A DNA stretch of 64,000 bases from contig JANMGQ010000226.1 of the NCBI GenBank assembly GCA_031374735.1, positions 1-64,000 of the forward strand. Direction: 5' to 3'. Below, piece by piece: positions 8,227-16,285 of this stretch. The notes under the pieces were generated by a model. That model ran no database searches and was not told where the DNA came from. It saw only the letters and a list, made by a program, of their open reading frames with translations. The position numbers and the translations under genes were made by a program. This stretch comes from JABFRJ01 sp031374735. GTDB lineage: Bacteria; Pseudomonadota; Alphaproteobacteria; Rhizobiales; Hyphomicrobiaceae. Position 1 is the stretch's first letter; each line of letters starts with the position of its first letter.

Positions 8227-9186
8227 TCAATACCCGCGTGGGAGATCTATAATGTGGCGCAAACCGCCGCCCTGTTCGAAGGATTGGATCTGCTCGACGA
8301 CGTTACCCGAGATCGTGTCGGGGTCGCTGTCAGCCGCGTTGTGCGGCGTGATGGTCACCTGTGCATGCCGCCATAGGGGGCTTGTCGCGGGCAATGGTTC
8401 CGTCTCGAACACGTCCAGCACCGCGTGACCCAGCGAACCCTCGTCCAAGCACGTGACGATGTCAGCTTCAACCTGTAGGCCGCCGCGGCCGGCGTTGATG
8501 AGCACGGGCTTGCCGAGCCGACCATCTCTGGCGAGGCGGCGCAGCAGCCGGGCATCAAGGATGTGATACGTATCCGGTGTCAGCGGTAACAACACGACAA
8601 GGATGTCGGTCGCAGCAAGAAAGGCATCGAGGCCATCACTGCCGTGGTGGCAGCGCACGCCCGGCACGGACTTTGGCGTGCGGCTCCAGCCCGAGACTTG
8701 AAAGCCGAGCCGCACCAGCACTTCGGCTGCATCGCCCGCGATTTCACCAAGCCCCATCAAGCCGACGCGCAAAGACTTGGCGGCCCACTGTTCCAAGCCA
8801 ATCCATTCGCCGCGGGCTTGTCCCGCCCGGTGCAGCGCGCCTTGGCGATGCTGATCGAGCACGTGCCAGACGACATACTCGGTCATACGGCTGGTCAAGT
8901 CACGGTCGACCACGCGCACGATGGGCACATGGCGCGGCAGCGTCGTGTCGCCCAGCAGCGCATCGACTCCCGCGCCGAGATTGAAAATCACCTGCACGTT
9001 CGGCAGCGTTGCGATGAGGCCCGGCTCGGGTTTCCAGGCGGCGACAAAGCGGACAGCGGCCGGATCGAAACGGTCAACGCCTGCAACAGCGATCTCCCGG
9101 TCTGCCAGGCGCGCACGAAAGCGCGCAGCCCAGGCGGCCGGCGACCAGTTGCCGGCCGAGGGTTTGATCGCAAGCAGCAAAGTCAT
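8227..9186 (-). CDS. ghrA: D-2-hydroxyacid dehydrogenase, GhrA-like (glyoxylate/hydroxypyruvate reductase)
   Basis: The protein has 319 residues from the ATG at 9186, which is preceded by AGGACC. The NAD(P)-binding region is LRVGLMGLGEIAGDAAEVL. The catalytic triad is visible as Arg in LINAGRGG, Glu in DVFETEPLP and His in ITPHNAADS. The sequence FNLGAGVDALLGD is typical of the GhrA subgroup, which reduces glyoxylate or hydroxypyruvate with NADPH in the cytosol. The third glycine of the Rossmann motif is Ala, a tolerated change in this subgroup. An ATG seven codons upstream is an alternative start. The GhrA assignment over other hydroxyacid dehydrogenases is moderate. Confidence 0.8.
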   Translation of the reverse strand: MTLLLAIKPSAGNWSPAAWAARFRARLADREIAVAGVDRFDPAAVRFVAAWKPEPGLIATLPNVQVIFNLGAGVDALLGDTTLPRHVPIVRVVDRDLTSRMTEYVVWHVLDQHRQGALHRAGQARGEWIGLEQWAAKSLRVGLMGLGEIAGDAAEVLVRLGFQVSGWSRTPKSVPGVRCHHGSDGLDAFLAATDILVVLLPLTPDTYHILDARLLRRLARDGRLGKPVLINAGRGGLQVEADIVTCLDEGSLGHAVLDVFETEPLPATSPLWRHAQVTITPHNAADSDPDTISGNVVEQIQSFEQGGGLRHIIDLPRGY

Positions 9187-9319
9187 CTTGTGGTCCTGGG
9201 TTCGCATGAGGTGCCCTTATAACAAGGGGCCACAATATGGCGGATCAAAAAACAACGGCTTCATCGCGCAAGGCCGGCCCTACCGCTGTTGCAAGGCGAT
9301 CACATGATCTGAACCTTCG

Positions 9320-9487
9320 TCATCCCGCACAAGCGCGGCCCCTTCAGGTCGCGCGCAGATGCGGGATCCAGCGAGTGAGCGCGCGTCGCGCACCTGATAG
9401 ACCCATCTACACGGACCGCTTCGCGGACTCTTGCGCTGGATCTCGCATCGGCACGCGGCCGCAAGAGGCCGCGTTTGTGCGGGATGA
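9320..9487. repeat. About 168-bp imperfect inverted repeat (MITE-like)
   Basis: The left end TCATCCCGCACAAGCGCGGC is mirrored by a right end whose reverse complement reads TCATCCCGCACAAACGCGGC. Similarity continues inward over about 65 bp per arm, including GATCCAGCG in both arms (9360s and 9430s). It fills most of the 364-bp gap between the ghrA start and the DUF2794 gene and has no coding capacity of its own. It could be a non-autonomous mobile element or a large structured RNA. Confidence 0.65.
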
Positions 9488-9550
9488 CGGTTCCTGCGCT
9501 TGCCCTCACCGCTCCCGCCCCGCGACTTGCACCGCGACCCGCACGGGTTC

Positions 9551-9997
9551 ATGATACTGTTACGTCGAACTTGGAGGCGCCGCGTGGCTGAAGGTGAGCC
9601 GATACAATTGCAATCAAGGCTGAGTGCGCGCCGGTCGTCTGGCAGCGGGCCTCCCTCGCATGGCTCTGCGGCAAATGCTCAGCCTGCGGCAGGCGCAGCG
9701 CAAGTTGCGTTCAATCGGCAGGAACTCGGTGCCATTCTCAACGTGTACGGTCGCATGGTCGCCGCTGGCGAATGGCGCGACTACGGCATGGATTTCGGCC
9801 GCGAGACCGCGACGTTTGCCGTCTATCGCCGTACCAGCGAGGTGCCGCTCTATCGCATCGAAAAGACCCCAAAGCTTGCCCGCAAGCAGGGCGCCTATTG
9901 CGTGGTGAATGCGGCGGGCCTGATCTTGAAGCGCGGACACGAGCTCGCCCGCGTGCTCGATGTGTTCGACAAGCGCGCCATGACTGTGGTCGGCTGA
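9551..9997 (+). CDS. DUF2794 family protein
   Basis: The 148-residue protein has a low-complexity basic N-terminus and a conserved C-terminal domain beginning VAFNRQELGAILNVYGRMVA and continuing GEWRDYGMDF, LYRIEKTPKLARKQGAYCVV and LILKRGHELARVLDVFDK. That string matches DUF2794, a small domain largely confined to Alphaproteobacteria. Its function is not known. The start at 9551 is chosen because upstream sequence enters the inverted repeat. The first 50 residues may be poorly conserved. Confidence 0.85.
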   Translation: MILLRRTWRRRVAEGEPIQLQSRLSARRSSGSGPPSHGSAANAQPAAGAAQVAFNRQELGAILNVYGRMVAAGEWRDYGMDFGRETATFAVYRRTSEVPLYRIEKTPKLARKQGAYCVVNAAGLILKRGHELARVLDVFDKRAMTVVG

Positions 9998-10048
9998 CAC
10001 TTCGATCACGCTATCAGCACATGAGATAACTCCCAGGGGACCGTCGCC

Positions 10049-10651
10049 ATGAAGCTCTATTCCAGCCCGCTTTCGCCCTATGGCCGCAAGGTCAAGATTG
10101 CCGCTGCCATGAAAGGGCTGACATCGAAGATCGACATTGTGCTGGCGGACACCAACAAGGGCGATCCCGATCTCAATCGCCACAATCCCTTGGCCAAGAT
10201 CCCATGCCTGGTCGCCGATGGCCAGGCGATCTTCGATAGCCACGTGATCTGCGAATATCTGGACGCGCATGGAGACGGCCCTGTCCTGTTTCCAAAGGCG
10301 GGTGCCGAGCGGTGGACGACGCTGACACTCGGCTCGCTTGCGGACGGCATTCTAGATGCGGCGCTGCTGTTGGTTTATGAAACGCGCTTCCGCCCGGCCG
10401 ACAAGCACGTCGTCGCCTGGACGGATCGCCAGTGGGCCAAAGTCAACGGCGCGCTCGACCATCTCGAAAAATCGCCGCCGGCCTGGACCACAGCGCCCGA
10501 CTATGGCCACCTCACTCTGGCTTGTGCGCTTGGCTACCTCGATTTTCGCCATGGTGGCACGTGGCGCGGGGCACATCCAAAGCTGGTCGCCTGGCTCGGC
10601 CGTTTCTCAGCAGCCGTGCCAGCCTTCGAGGCGACAACGCCAAAGGCGTAA
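10049..10651 (+). CDS. Glutathione S-transferase family protein
   Basis: The 200-residue protein opens with MKLYSSPLSPYGRKVKIAA, the thioredoxin-like N-terminal GST domain with a Ser/Tyr active-site region. It continues with NPLAKIPCLV (cis-Pro) and IFDSHVICEYL, the glutathione-binding Asp-Ser. A helical C-terminal domain follows. It belongs to the bacterial GST group used in detoxification or stress responses; the substrate cannot be told. A well-spaced AGGGGA precedes the ATG. Confidence 0.9.
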   Translation: MKLYSSPLSPYGRKVKIAAAMKGLTSKIDIVLADTNKGDPDLNRHNPLAKIPCLVADGQAIFDSHVICEYLDAHGDGPVLFPKAGAERWTTLTLGSLADGILDAALLLVYETRFRPADKHVVAWTDRQWAKVNGALDHLEKSPPAWTTAPDYGHLTLACALGYLDFRHGGTWRGAHPKLVAWLGRFSAAVPAFEATTPKA

Positions 10652-10732
10652 GTGGTTTTCAGGTTTTGAACGCAGTCTTGCCGGAATGCTCTGGCTGTTC
10701 ATTCTGCACCTCAAACATCGACAGAGACACCC

Positions 10733-11761
10733 ATGGACCGGCGCGACTTCCTCAAGACTGCAGCTGCTGCATCAGCCGCCACCACAGTGGGATTGACGGC
10801 GACAAGTACGCCTGCCTTGGCGGCGCCATCCCTGGCGCGGGGCATGCGTCAGTGGGTGTTGGCCCTGCCGCAGTCGCTCGACACGCTCGAGGTCCGCACT
10901 GTTGTCGCGCGCCTGCAGCATCAAATAGCAGCGGCACGGCCCCACACGTCCGTCATGCTGGAGCCGACCGTGAGCGGCGGCCTTGAGGCCGTCACGACTG
11001 GCTTTGCCGATCTGTACATCGGGATAGACACCCAGCACGACGCAGCGCATCCGGCTTTGCCCATCTTCGCGGGCCTTCCGGCAAGCCCCGACCGTGGTCA
11101 TGACATGTCCGCGGCGGTGCACCGGGCGTGGTTGGCCGGCCCAGGGCGGGCGCTTTGGTCGGCAGCACTCGACACCGTGGACGTCGTCGCTATGCCGGTC
11201 GCGCACACAGGACCAAGCCCAGGGCTTTACTCAGATGTCGCTTTCGAGACCGGGCAGGACGTGCGCGGGTTGCGGATTGGCGCGCGCGGGTTCGCGGCCG
11301 ACGCCCTCCGTCTCCTGGGGGCGACCGTGTCAACCGGCGATGCTGATGGCGCAGGTGCACTGGCTGGCCGTGGGTTGGTCGCAGCCGAGCCGCTGTTGGC
11401 GCCGTTTGAAACCCAGGCGCAGTGGTCCTATCAGCCCGGCCTGACGCCAGCCGGTCTCTCGATTTCTCTTGGCGCTCGCGGGTCGTTCTGGCGCAGCTTG
11501 GCCGCGTCGGATCAGGCAGTGATTGCGGCGATCGCAGACGCGACCTCGGCGGCCAGCCTTGAGCTCGGGGCGCGCCGGCAGGAGAGCCTGGATCAAGTCG
11601 CGGCCTTCCGTCGTTGGCCCATGCACACAGCCACGCCTGCGGCCTTCGCCCGTGACGTGGCGGTGGCCATGTCGGCTGTGATTGACGATCTTGCTGCGCG
11701 CGACGCACTCGCGCGCCGCGCCATCGACAGCCTCAGGCACATCGCCGCGCGGGTCAGCTGA
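10733..11761 (+). CDS. TRAP-type (DctP-like) solute-binding protein with Tat signal
   Basis: The 342-residue protein begins MDRRDFLKTAAAASAATT, a twin-arginine signal peptide (RRDFLK). The mature region follows the order of DctP-like binding proteins: a GRALWSAALDTVDVVAMPVA segment, DVRGLRIGARGFAADALRLL, a short binding-helix region and a late SFWRSLAASDQAVIAA helix. The conserved Arg after the GLRI motif of ligand-binding TRAP proteins is not obvious, so the protein may be divergent. No TRAP membrane subunits (DctQ/DctM) are in the window. Confidence 0.6.
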   Translation: MDRRDFLKTAAAASAATTVGLTATSTPALAAPSLARGMRQWVLALPQSLDTLEVRTVVARLQHQIAAARPHTSVMLEPTVSGGLEAVTTGFADLYIGIDTQHDAAHPALPIFAGLPASPDRGHDMSAAVHRAWLAGPGRALWSAALDTVDVVAMPVAHTGPSPGLYSDVAFETGQDVRGLRIGARGFAADALRLLGATVSTGDADGAGALAGRGLVAAEPLLAPFETQAQWSYQPGLTPAGLSISLGARGSFWRSLAASDQAVIAAIADATSAASLELGARRQESLDQVAAFRRWPMHTATPAAFARDVAVAMSAVIDDLAARDALARRAIDSLRHIAARVS

Positions 11762-12023
11762 TCCGCCGTCATCGATAAAGCCAACAATAATCTTTACCCG
11801 TGGTTGAGCAATCCGCTCAACCACATGGCAACCGCTTCGCGTTAAGGTCTTGAAACTGGGCGGGCTTCGGTGCGCCGATCTTCAAGCAGAGACGCAACCG
11901 GCAGCGCCACCAAGCTTAACGGCTCATTAACCCTGGCGGTTTAACGTCTTCGCAAGGATGTGGACATGGCAACATGTTCGGTCCTCAGTGTACCTGTGTC
12001 GCCCAGCGTTTCGGGTTGTGTCC

Positions 12024-13181
12024 ATGATGTCGTCTGCCGTCGCCCTTAAGGCGCCTTTTGCTGCCGAGCCCGCCCTCGATGTGGCGCGACACTTGTTCGG
12101 CTCCGAGCCGGCCACGCGTCCAACGCCTGCCGCGGTCAGTCCTGCCGCCGATGTGCCCACCGAAGCTGAGCCACCACAAATCGCCTGGGTCGAGCCCGCG
12201 GAAAATCTCTGGCTCACATCTCTTCAGAGCTTCGGCCTCACGCTGATGACCTTTGGCGTGTACTATTTCTGGGGCCGGGCCGAAGCGCGCCGACGCACCA
12301 CCAACGCCGTGCACATCAACGGCAAGCCGCTCGACCATACGGGGACGGGCCTCGAGGCCTTCACGTCGTTCATTGTCGGTGCGCTGATCGCTGTGTCGAT
12401 CACAACCGCCTTTTTCGCCATGATGAAGGGCGCGCCAGGTACAGGCATCGAGGGCATGCGCCAGATCCGCTGGCAGCGGCTGACCATATCTTTGCCGCTG
12501 TTGTTCCTGCTCGGCTCGGTCGTCTATCGCAAACGCCAACACATTCTGCGCCGCACCTGGCTCAGCGGCCGTCGCTTCGACGTCTCGGGCCATGCCTGGG
12601 GCTATGCGCTGCAGCATTTCTGGATGGCGTTCCTGGTGCCGCTGACGTTGGGCTGGGCCGCCCCCTGGCGCGCCAGCCGGCTCGAGGCGATCAAGATCCG
12701 CGACATGCACTATGGGCAAACGCGCTTCATCGCGAAGCCTGAACTGAAGCCGCTCTACAAAGCCTTCGCGCTGCTCTGGTTTGGCGGCGGCTTCCTCTAC
12801 TTCGCTATGCTGATCGTGCTCTCGCTCAACATAGGCCCGCAGCTCCTGGCCGCCATCAATGGCCTTTCGATCGCGCCGCTGAATGACGCAGACGTTGCGC
12901 GGCGCGGCTTGACCATCGTCGCTATTGGCCTGCTGCCACTGTCTCTGTTTGCTCTCGTGTACCGCAAAGCAATGCTGGAGCATCAGATCTCGTGCGTGGC
13001 TTTCGACGGAGGCCGACTACGCTTGAAGCTGCCACTTGTCGGCTACCTTTGGCTGGCCGTTACGAACGTCGTGCTCAAAGTTGGCTCGCTCGGCGCTTTT
13101 GCGCCCGTCGCTGAGGCCCGCGCCATGCGCTACCTGATCAGCCATTTGAAGATCGAGGGCCGGCTGCCGCAGATGGCCTGA
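12024..13181 (+). CDS. DUF898/YjgN-like inner membrane protein
   Basis: From the ATG at 12024 the protein has 385 residues: an Ala/Pro-rich N-terminal cytoplasmic segment of about 60 residues, then several hydrophobic helices. The signature LTLMTFGVYYFWGRAEARRR recurs as LTLGWAAPWRASRLEAI, the duplicated DUF898 pattern with membrane helices each followed by a basic R-E/A-R segment. YjgN-type proteins are inner-membrane proteins of unknown function. The longer frame start at 11958 is possible but has no visible ribosome-binding site. Confidence 0.85.
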   Translation: MMSSAVALKAPFAAEPALDVARHLFGSEPATRPTPAAVSPAADVPTEAEPPQIAWVEPAENLWLTSLQSFGLTLMTFGVYYFWGRAEARRRTTNAVHINGKPLDHTGTGLEAFTSFIVGALIAVSITTAFFAMMKGAPGTGIEGMRQIRWQRLTISLPLLFLLGSVVYRKRQHILRRTWLSGRRFDVSGHAWGYALQHFWMAFLVPLTLGWAAPWRASRLEAIKIRDMHYGQTRFIAKPELKPLYKAFALLWFGGGFLYFAMLIVLSLNIGPQLLAAINGLSIAPLNDADVARRGLTIVAIGLLPLSLFALVYRKAMLEHQISCVAFDGGRLRLKLPLVGYLWLAVTNVVLKVGSLGAFAPVAEARAMRYLISHLKIEGRLPQMA

Positions 13182-13288
13182 GTAATTCCGGCGGCTCAAA
13201 AGAAAGCAACTGCTGGTCTAGGATGCGCTGCCGGTTCCCCTGAGCAACGAAAACTGCTTAACCCGGTTCAAGAGAGCGATCCGGGGGG

Positions 13289-15145
13289 ATGAAACCAGTG
13301 ACGACCACCGCGCCTTTACGCGACGTACCCTTGCTGCCGGCCCAAGTCGTCATCGACAAGCGGCCGGACGGAACGATCATTGCCCGCCATGCCGATCCGC
13401 TGAAGCCTTATGCCGCAAAGACCACCGAATGGCTGGACCATTGGGCCGCCATCGCGCCCGATCGCGTGTACATGGCACAGCGTGACGGCACTGCCCCCTG
13501 GAACACGCTCACCTATGGCGCGTTGCGAGCTGCGGCACGCAGCGTCGCAACGGCGTTGCTGGCACGTCCGCTCTCGGCCAGCCGGCCGATCGTTTTCCTG
13601 TCTGGCAACGATCTCGGACAAGCCGTCATGGGCTTTGCCGCCCAGTACATCGGCGTCCCCTTCGCACCCGTCTCGCCCGCCTATTCGACCATGAGCCAGG
13701 ATTTCGGCAAGCTGCGCTACGTGCTGAGCCTGCTGAACCCAGGGCTTGTCTATGTGTCGTCCGGCAAGCCGTTTGCGAAAGCCTTAGAAAGCGTCGTCCC
13801 TGCCGACGTTGAAGTTGTCTACGCCGTCGATCCGCCGGCTGGACGCAAACACGTCACGGCCATTGCTGATCTTATTCGCACGCCAGCGACATCAGCGGTC
13901 GATACGGCCAATGCCGCGGTCAACCCGGATACACTGGTGAAGTTCCTGTTCACATCGGGCTCGACGGGCAATCCGAAGGGCGTGATCAACACGCAGCGCA
14001 TGCTGACGTCCGACATCGCCATGATCACGGCGGGAATGCCGTTTGTCGAAACAACGCCGCCGGTGCTGGTCGACTGGCTGCCGTGGAGCCACACGTTTGC
14101 CGGCAATCACAACGTCAACTTCGTACTGGCCCATGGTGGAACGCTCTACATCGATGAGGGCAAGCCCATGCCCGGCGCCATCGACATGACCATCCGCAAT
14201 CTCACGGATGTCGGCCCGACCATCTATTTCAATGTGCCCCGTGGCTTTGAGGCGCTGCTGCCGGCGCTCAAGAGCAACGCGGCCCTGCGCAAGAGCATGT
14301 TCTCGCGCCTGCAGGCCATGTTTTACGCGGGCGCCTCGCTGCCACAGCACGTCTGGGACGGTTTGCAGGAGATCGCCGTCGCCGAGACCGGCCATCAGAT
14401 GCGCATGATCACGGGGCTCGGCTCGACCGAAACGGCGCCTGGCGCAATCGCTTCGACGAACAAGTGCTCGCGCTCCGGCATGGTCGGCTTGCCATTGCCG
14501 GGGCTCGACCTGAAGCTCATCCCCAATGGCGGCAAACTCGAGGCACGCGTGCGCGGGCCGAACATCACACCCGGGTATTGGAAACAGCCGGATCAAACCA
14601 AGGCCGCCTTCGACGAGGAAGGCTTCTACAAACTCGGCGACGCCTTGAAGTTTGTCGATGCCGCTGATCCGAGCCTCGGTTTCCTGTTCGACGGCCGCGT
14701 GGCCGAAGATTTCAAGCTGACGACAGGCACCTGGGTATCAGTCGGCCCCTTGCGCGCCGATGTTATTCAAGCGCTGGCGCCACTGGTGCGCGATTGCGTC
14801 ATCACAGGCCACGATCGCGGTTTTATCGGTGCCTTGCTCATTCCTGAACTCGAAGCCTGCCGGAAAGCCGCCGGTCTCGGCCCGGAGGCCACGATCGAGC
14901 ACGTCTATACGAGCGCGCCCCTCGCCGCTGATGTGCGCGCACGCCTCAAGAAACTTGCAGGCTCGCAGACGGGATCATCCATGCGTGTCGCGCGTGCCGC
15001 CATCTTCGGCTCGGCCTTGTCGCTCGATGCCGGCGAGATCACGGATAAAGGTTCGATCAACCAACGCGCTGTGATCGCCAATCACGCAGGGCTGGTTGAC
15101 CGGCTCTATGCCGAGACGCCGGAGGCAGCGGTGATCCTGGTGTGA
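13289..15145 (+). CDS. fcs: Feruloyl-CoA synthase (AMP-forming)
   Basis: The 618-residue ANL-superfamily enzyme has the P-loop-like LFTSGSTGNPKGVINTQRM at about residue 223 and the LGSTETAPG motif of the adenylate site. The order and the phrases WLPWSHTFAGNHNVNFVL and GLPLPGLDLKLIP are typical of feruloyl-CoA synthases, which activate ferulate or related hydroxycinnamates with CoA and ATP. The C-terminal catalytic Lys region ends SLDAGEITDKGSINQRAV. The usual partner, an enoyl-CoA hydratase/aldolase, is not adjacent, so the gene may take part in aromatic degradation or act on a related acid. CCGGGGGG precedes the start. Confidence 0.85.
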   Translation: MKPVTTTAPLRDVPLLPAQVVIDKRPDGTIIARHADPLKPYAAKTTEWLDHWAAIAPDRVYMAQRDGTAPWNTLTYGALRAAARSVATALLARPLSASRPIVFLSGNDLGQAVMGFAAQYIGVPFAPVSPAYSTMSQDFGKLRYVLSLLNPGLVYVSSGKPFAKALESVVPADVEVVYAVDPPAGRKHVTAIADLIRTPATSAVDTANAAVNPDTLVKFLFTSGSTGNPKGVINTQRMLTSDIAMITAGMPFVETTPPVLVDWLPWSHTFAGNHNVNFVLAHGGTLYIDEGKPMPGAIDMTIRNLTDVGPTIYFNVPRGFEALLPALKSNAALRKSMFSRLQAMFYAGASLPQHVWDGLQEIAVAETGHQMRMITGLGSTETAPGAIASTNKCSRSGMVGLPLPGLDLKLIPNGGKLEARVRGPNITPGYWKQPDQTKAAFDEEGFYKLGDALKFVDAADPSLGFLFDGRVAEDFKLTTGTWVSVGPLRADVIQALAPLVRDCVITGHDRGFIGALLIPELEACRKAAGLGPEATIEHVYTSAPLAADVRARLKKLAGSQTGSSMRVARAAIFGSALSLDAGEITDKGSINQRAVIANHAGLVDRLYAETPEAAVILV

Positions 15146-15189
15146 TACCGGCGGCCAGAAGGATTGACCGACCAAACCCCACCTCGGTA

Positions 15190-15330
15190 TCCCGGAATGG
15201 CCGTCGCGCATGTGCGCGACTGGCATATCCGGGACCTTGACCTGTCGGGATGAGGCACGTGTTGCTTGCGGGAAGAGGTCAAGATCCCGGATATGTCGTT
15301 GGCGCTTGAGGCGCCAATGACATTCCGGGA
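15190..15330. repeat. Inverted pair of TCCCGGAATG...CATATCCGGGA palindromes
   Basis: The first copy (15190-15234) has arms TCCCGGAATG and CATATCCGGGA with an inner GTCGCGCATGTGCGCGAC stem. The second (15285-15330) is inverted, TCCCGGATATGTC...GACATTCCGGGA, with an inner TTGGCGC/GCGCCAA stem. The outer arms are conserved while the inner stems differ but still pair, as expected when structure is kept. They lie between fcs and the FkbM gene and may also end fcs transcription. Confidence 0.7.
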
Positions 15331-15490
15331 CAACGCCGTAATTTGGGACGGTCAATACTGTCGCTCGCTGGTGTGAGTATCCGCGCTGGCTTCGAAGTTG
15401 CCTTGGCACCTCGGCGTCAATCCAGCCGGGCATGGGCTTTGCACAGCTGGGAACTCGTCCCTGTGCCAAATTCAGACAGCGCTGCGCCCC

Positions 15491-16270
15491 ATGAACCTGT
15501 CCGCCTTGATCGCCGCTGCATATGTCGAAGTCCAGCGGACCACGGGGCGCAAACCGTCGCTGACGTCGCGCATCAATCGGGTGCTGCATCGCCCGGTCGA
15601 GCCGGATTTCGCGGCGCTGCGCCATTTCGTGCCACCAACAGGCACATGTTACGTCGATATCGGCGCCAATCGCGGCGAGACGGTCGCATCGACACGACTG
15701 TTTTTACCAGATGTGCCCATCGTGGCATTCGAGCCGAACCCGGTGCTGCACCCCATCATCGAGGCCCGCAATCGCGCCGACCGCGCCCTGACGCTGCAGC
15801 GCGTCGGTCTTTCCGACAAGCCCGGCAGCTTCGACTTGCATGTGCCCTACTACAAGGGCGTCCCCTTTGACGGGCTCGCCTCTTTCCGGCGCGAGGAAGC
15901 GGCGACCTGGCTCAACCGCGACCGGCTGTTTGGCTTCCATCCGAAGCATCAGGACATCAGGACGTTCACCTGCGATGTCTCGACGCTGGACGCCTTTGAC
16001 CTCAGGCCATCGATGATCAAGATCGATGTGCAGGGGCTCGAGCCGGCCGTGATCCGTGGGGGCCGCGCGACGATTGCCGCCCACTTGCCGGCTATTCTGA
16101 TGGAAAACAACGACCCTGCGCGCGACGGCGCTGATCTGCTTTCGCTTGGTTACCTGGCCTATGCGTGGGAGGGCGAGCGTATGGTCCAGAGCGCAACGGA
16201 CGCGCTTAATACGTTTTACATTCACCCAGCCAATCGGGGTGCATTCTCGGCGGCGATTTTTGGGCCTTGA
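15491..16270 (+). CDS. FkbM family methyltransferase
   Basis: The protein has 259 residues from the ATG at 15491. It shows motif I TCYVDIGANRGETVASTRLF, the acidic strand end VPIVAFEPNPVLHP, and the FkbM hallmark IKIDVQGLEPAVIRGGRATI followed by LMENNDP. FkbM enzymes are SAM-dependent O-methyltransferases of sugars, polyketides or lipids. There is no glycan or natural-product gene next to it; the neighbour is a convergent kinase gene 15 bp away. Confidence 0.85.
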   Translation: MNLSALIAAAYVEVQRTTGRKPSLTSRINRVLHRPVEPDFAALRHFVPPTGTCYVDIGANRGETVASTRLFLPDVPIVAFEPNPVLHPIIEARNRADRALTLQRVGLSDKPGSFDLHVPYYKGVPFDGLASFRREEAATWLNRDRLFGFHPKHQDIRTFTCDVSTLDAFDLRPSMIKIDVQGLEPAVIRGGRATIAAHLPAILMENNDPARDGADLLSLGYLAYAWEGERMVQSATDALNTFYIHPANRGAFSAAIFGP

Positions 16271-16285
16271 CTGAGCTGCTGCGGC

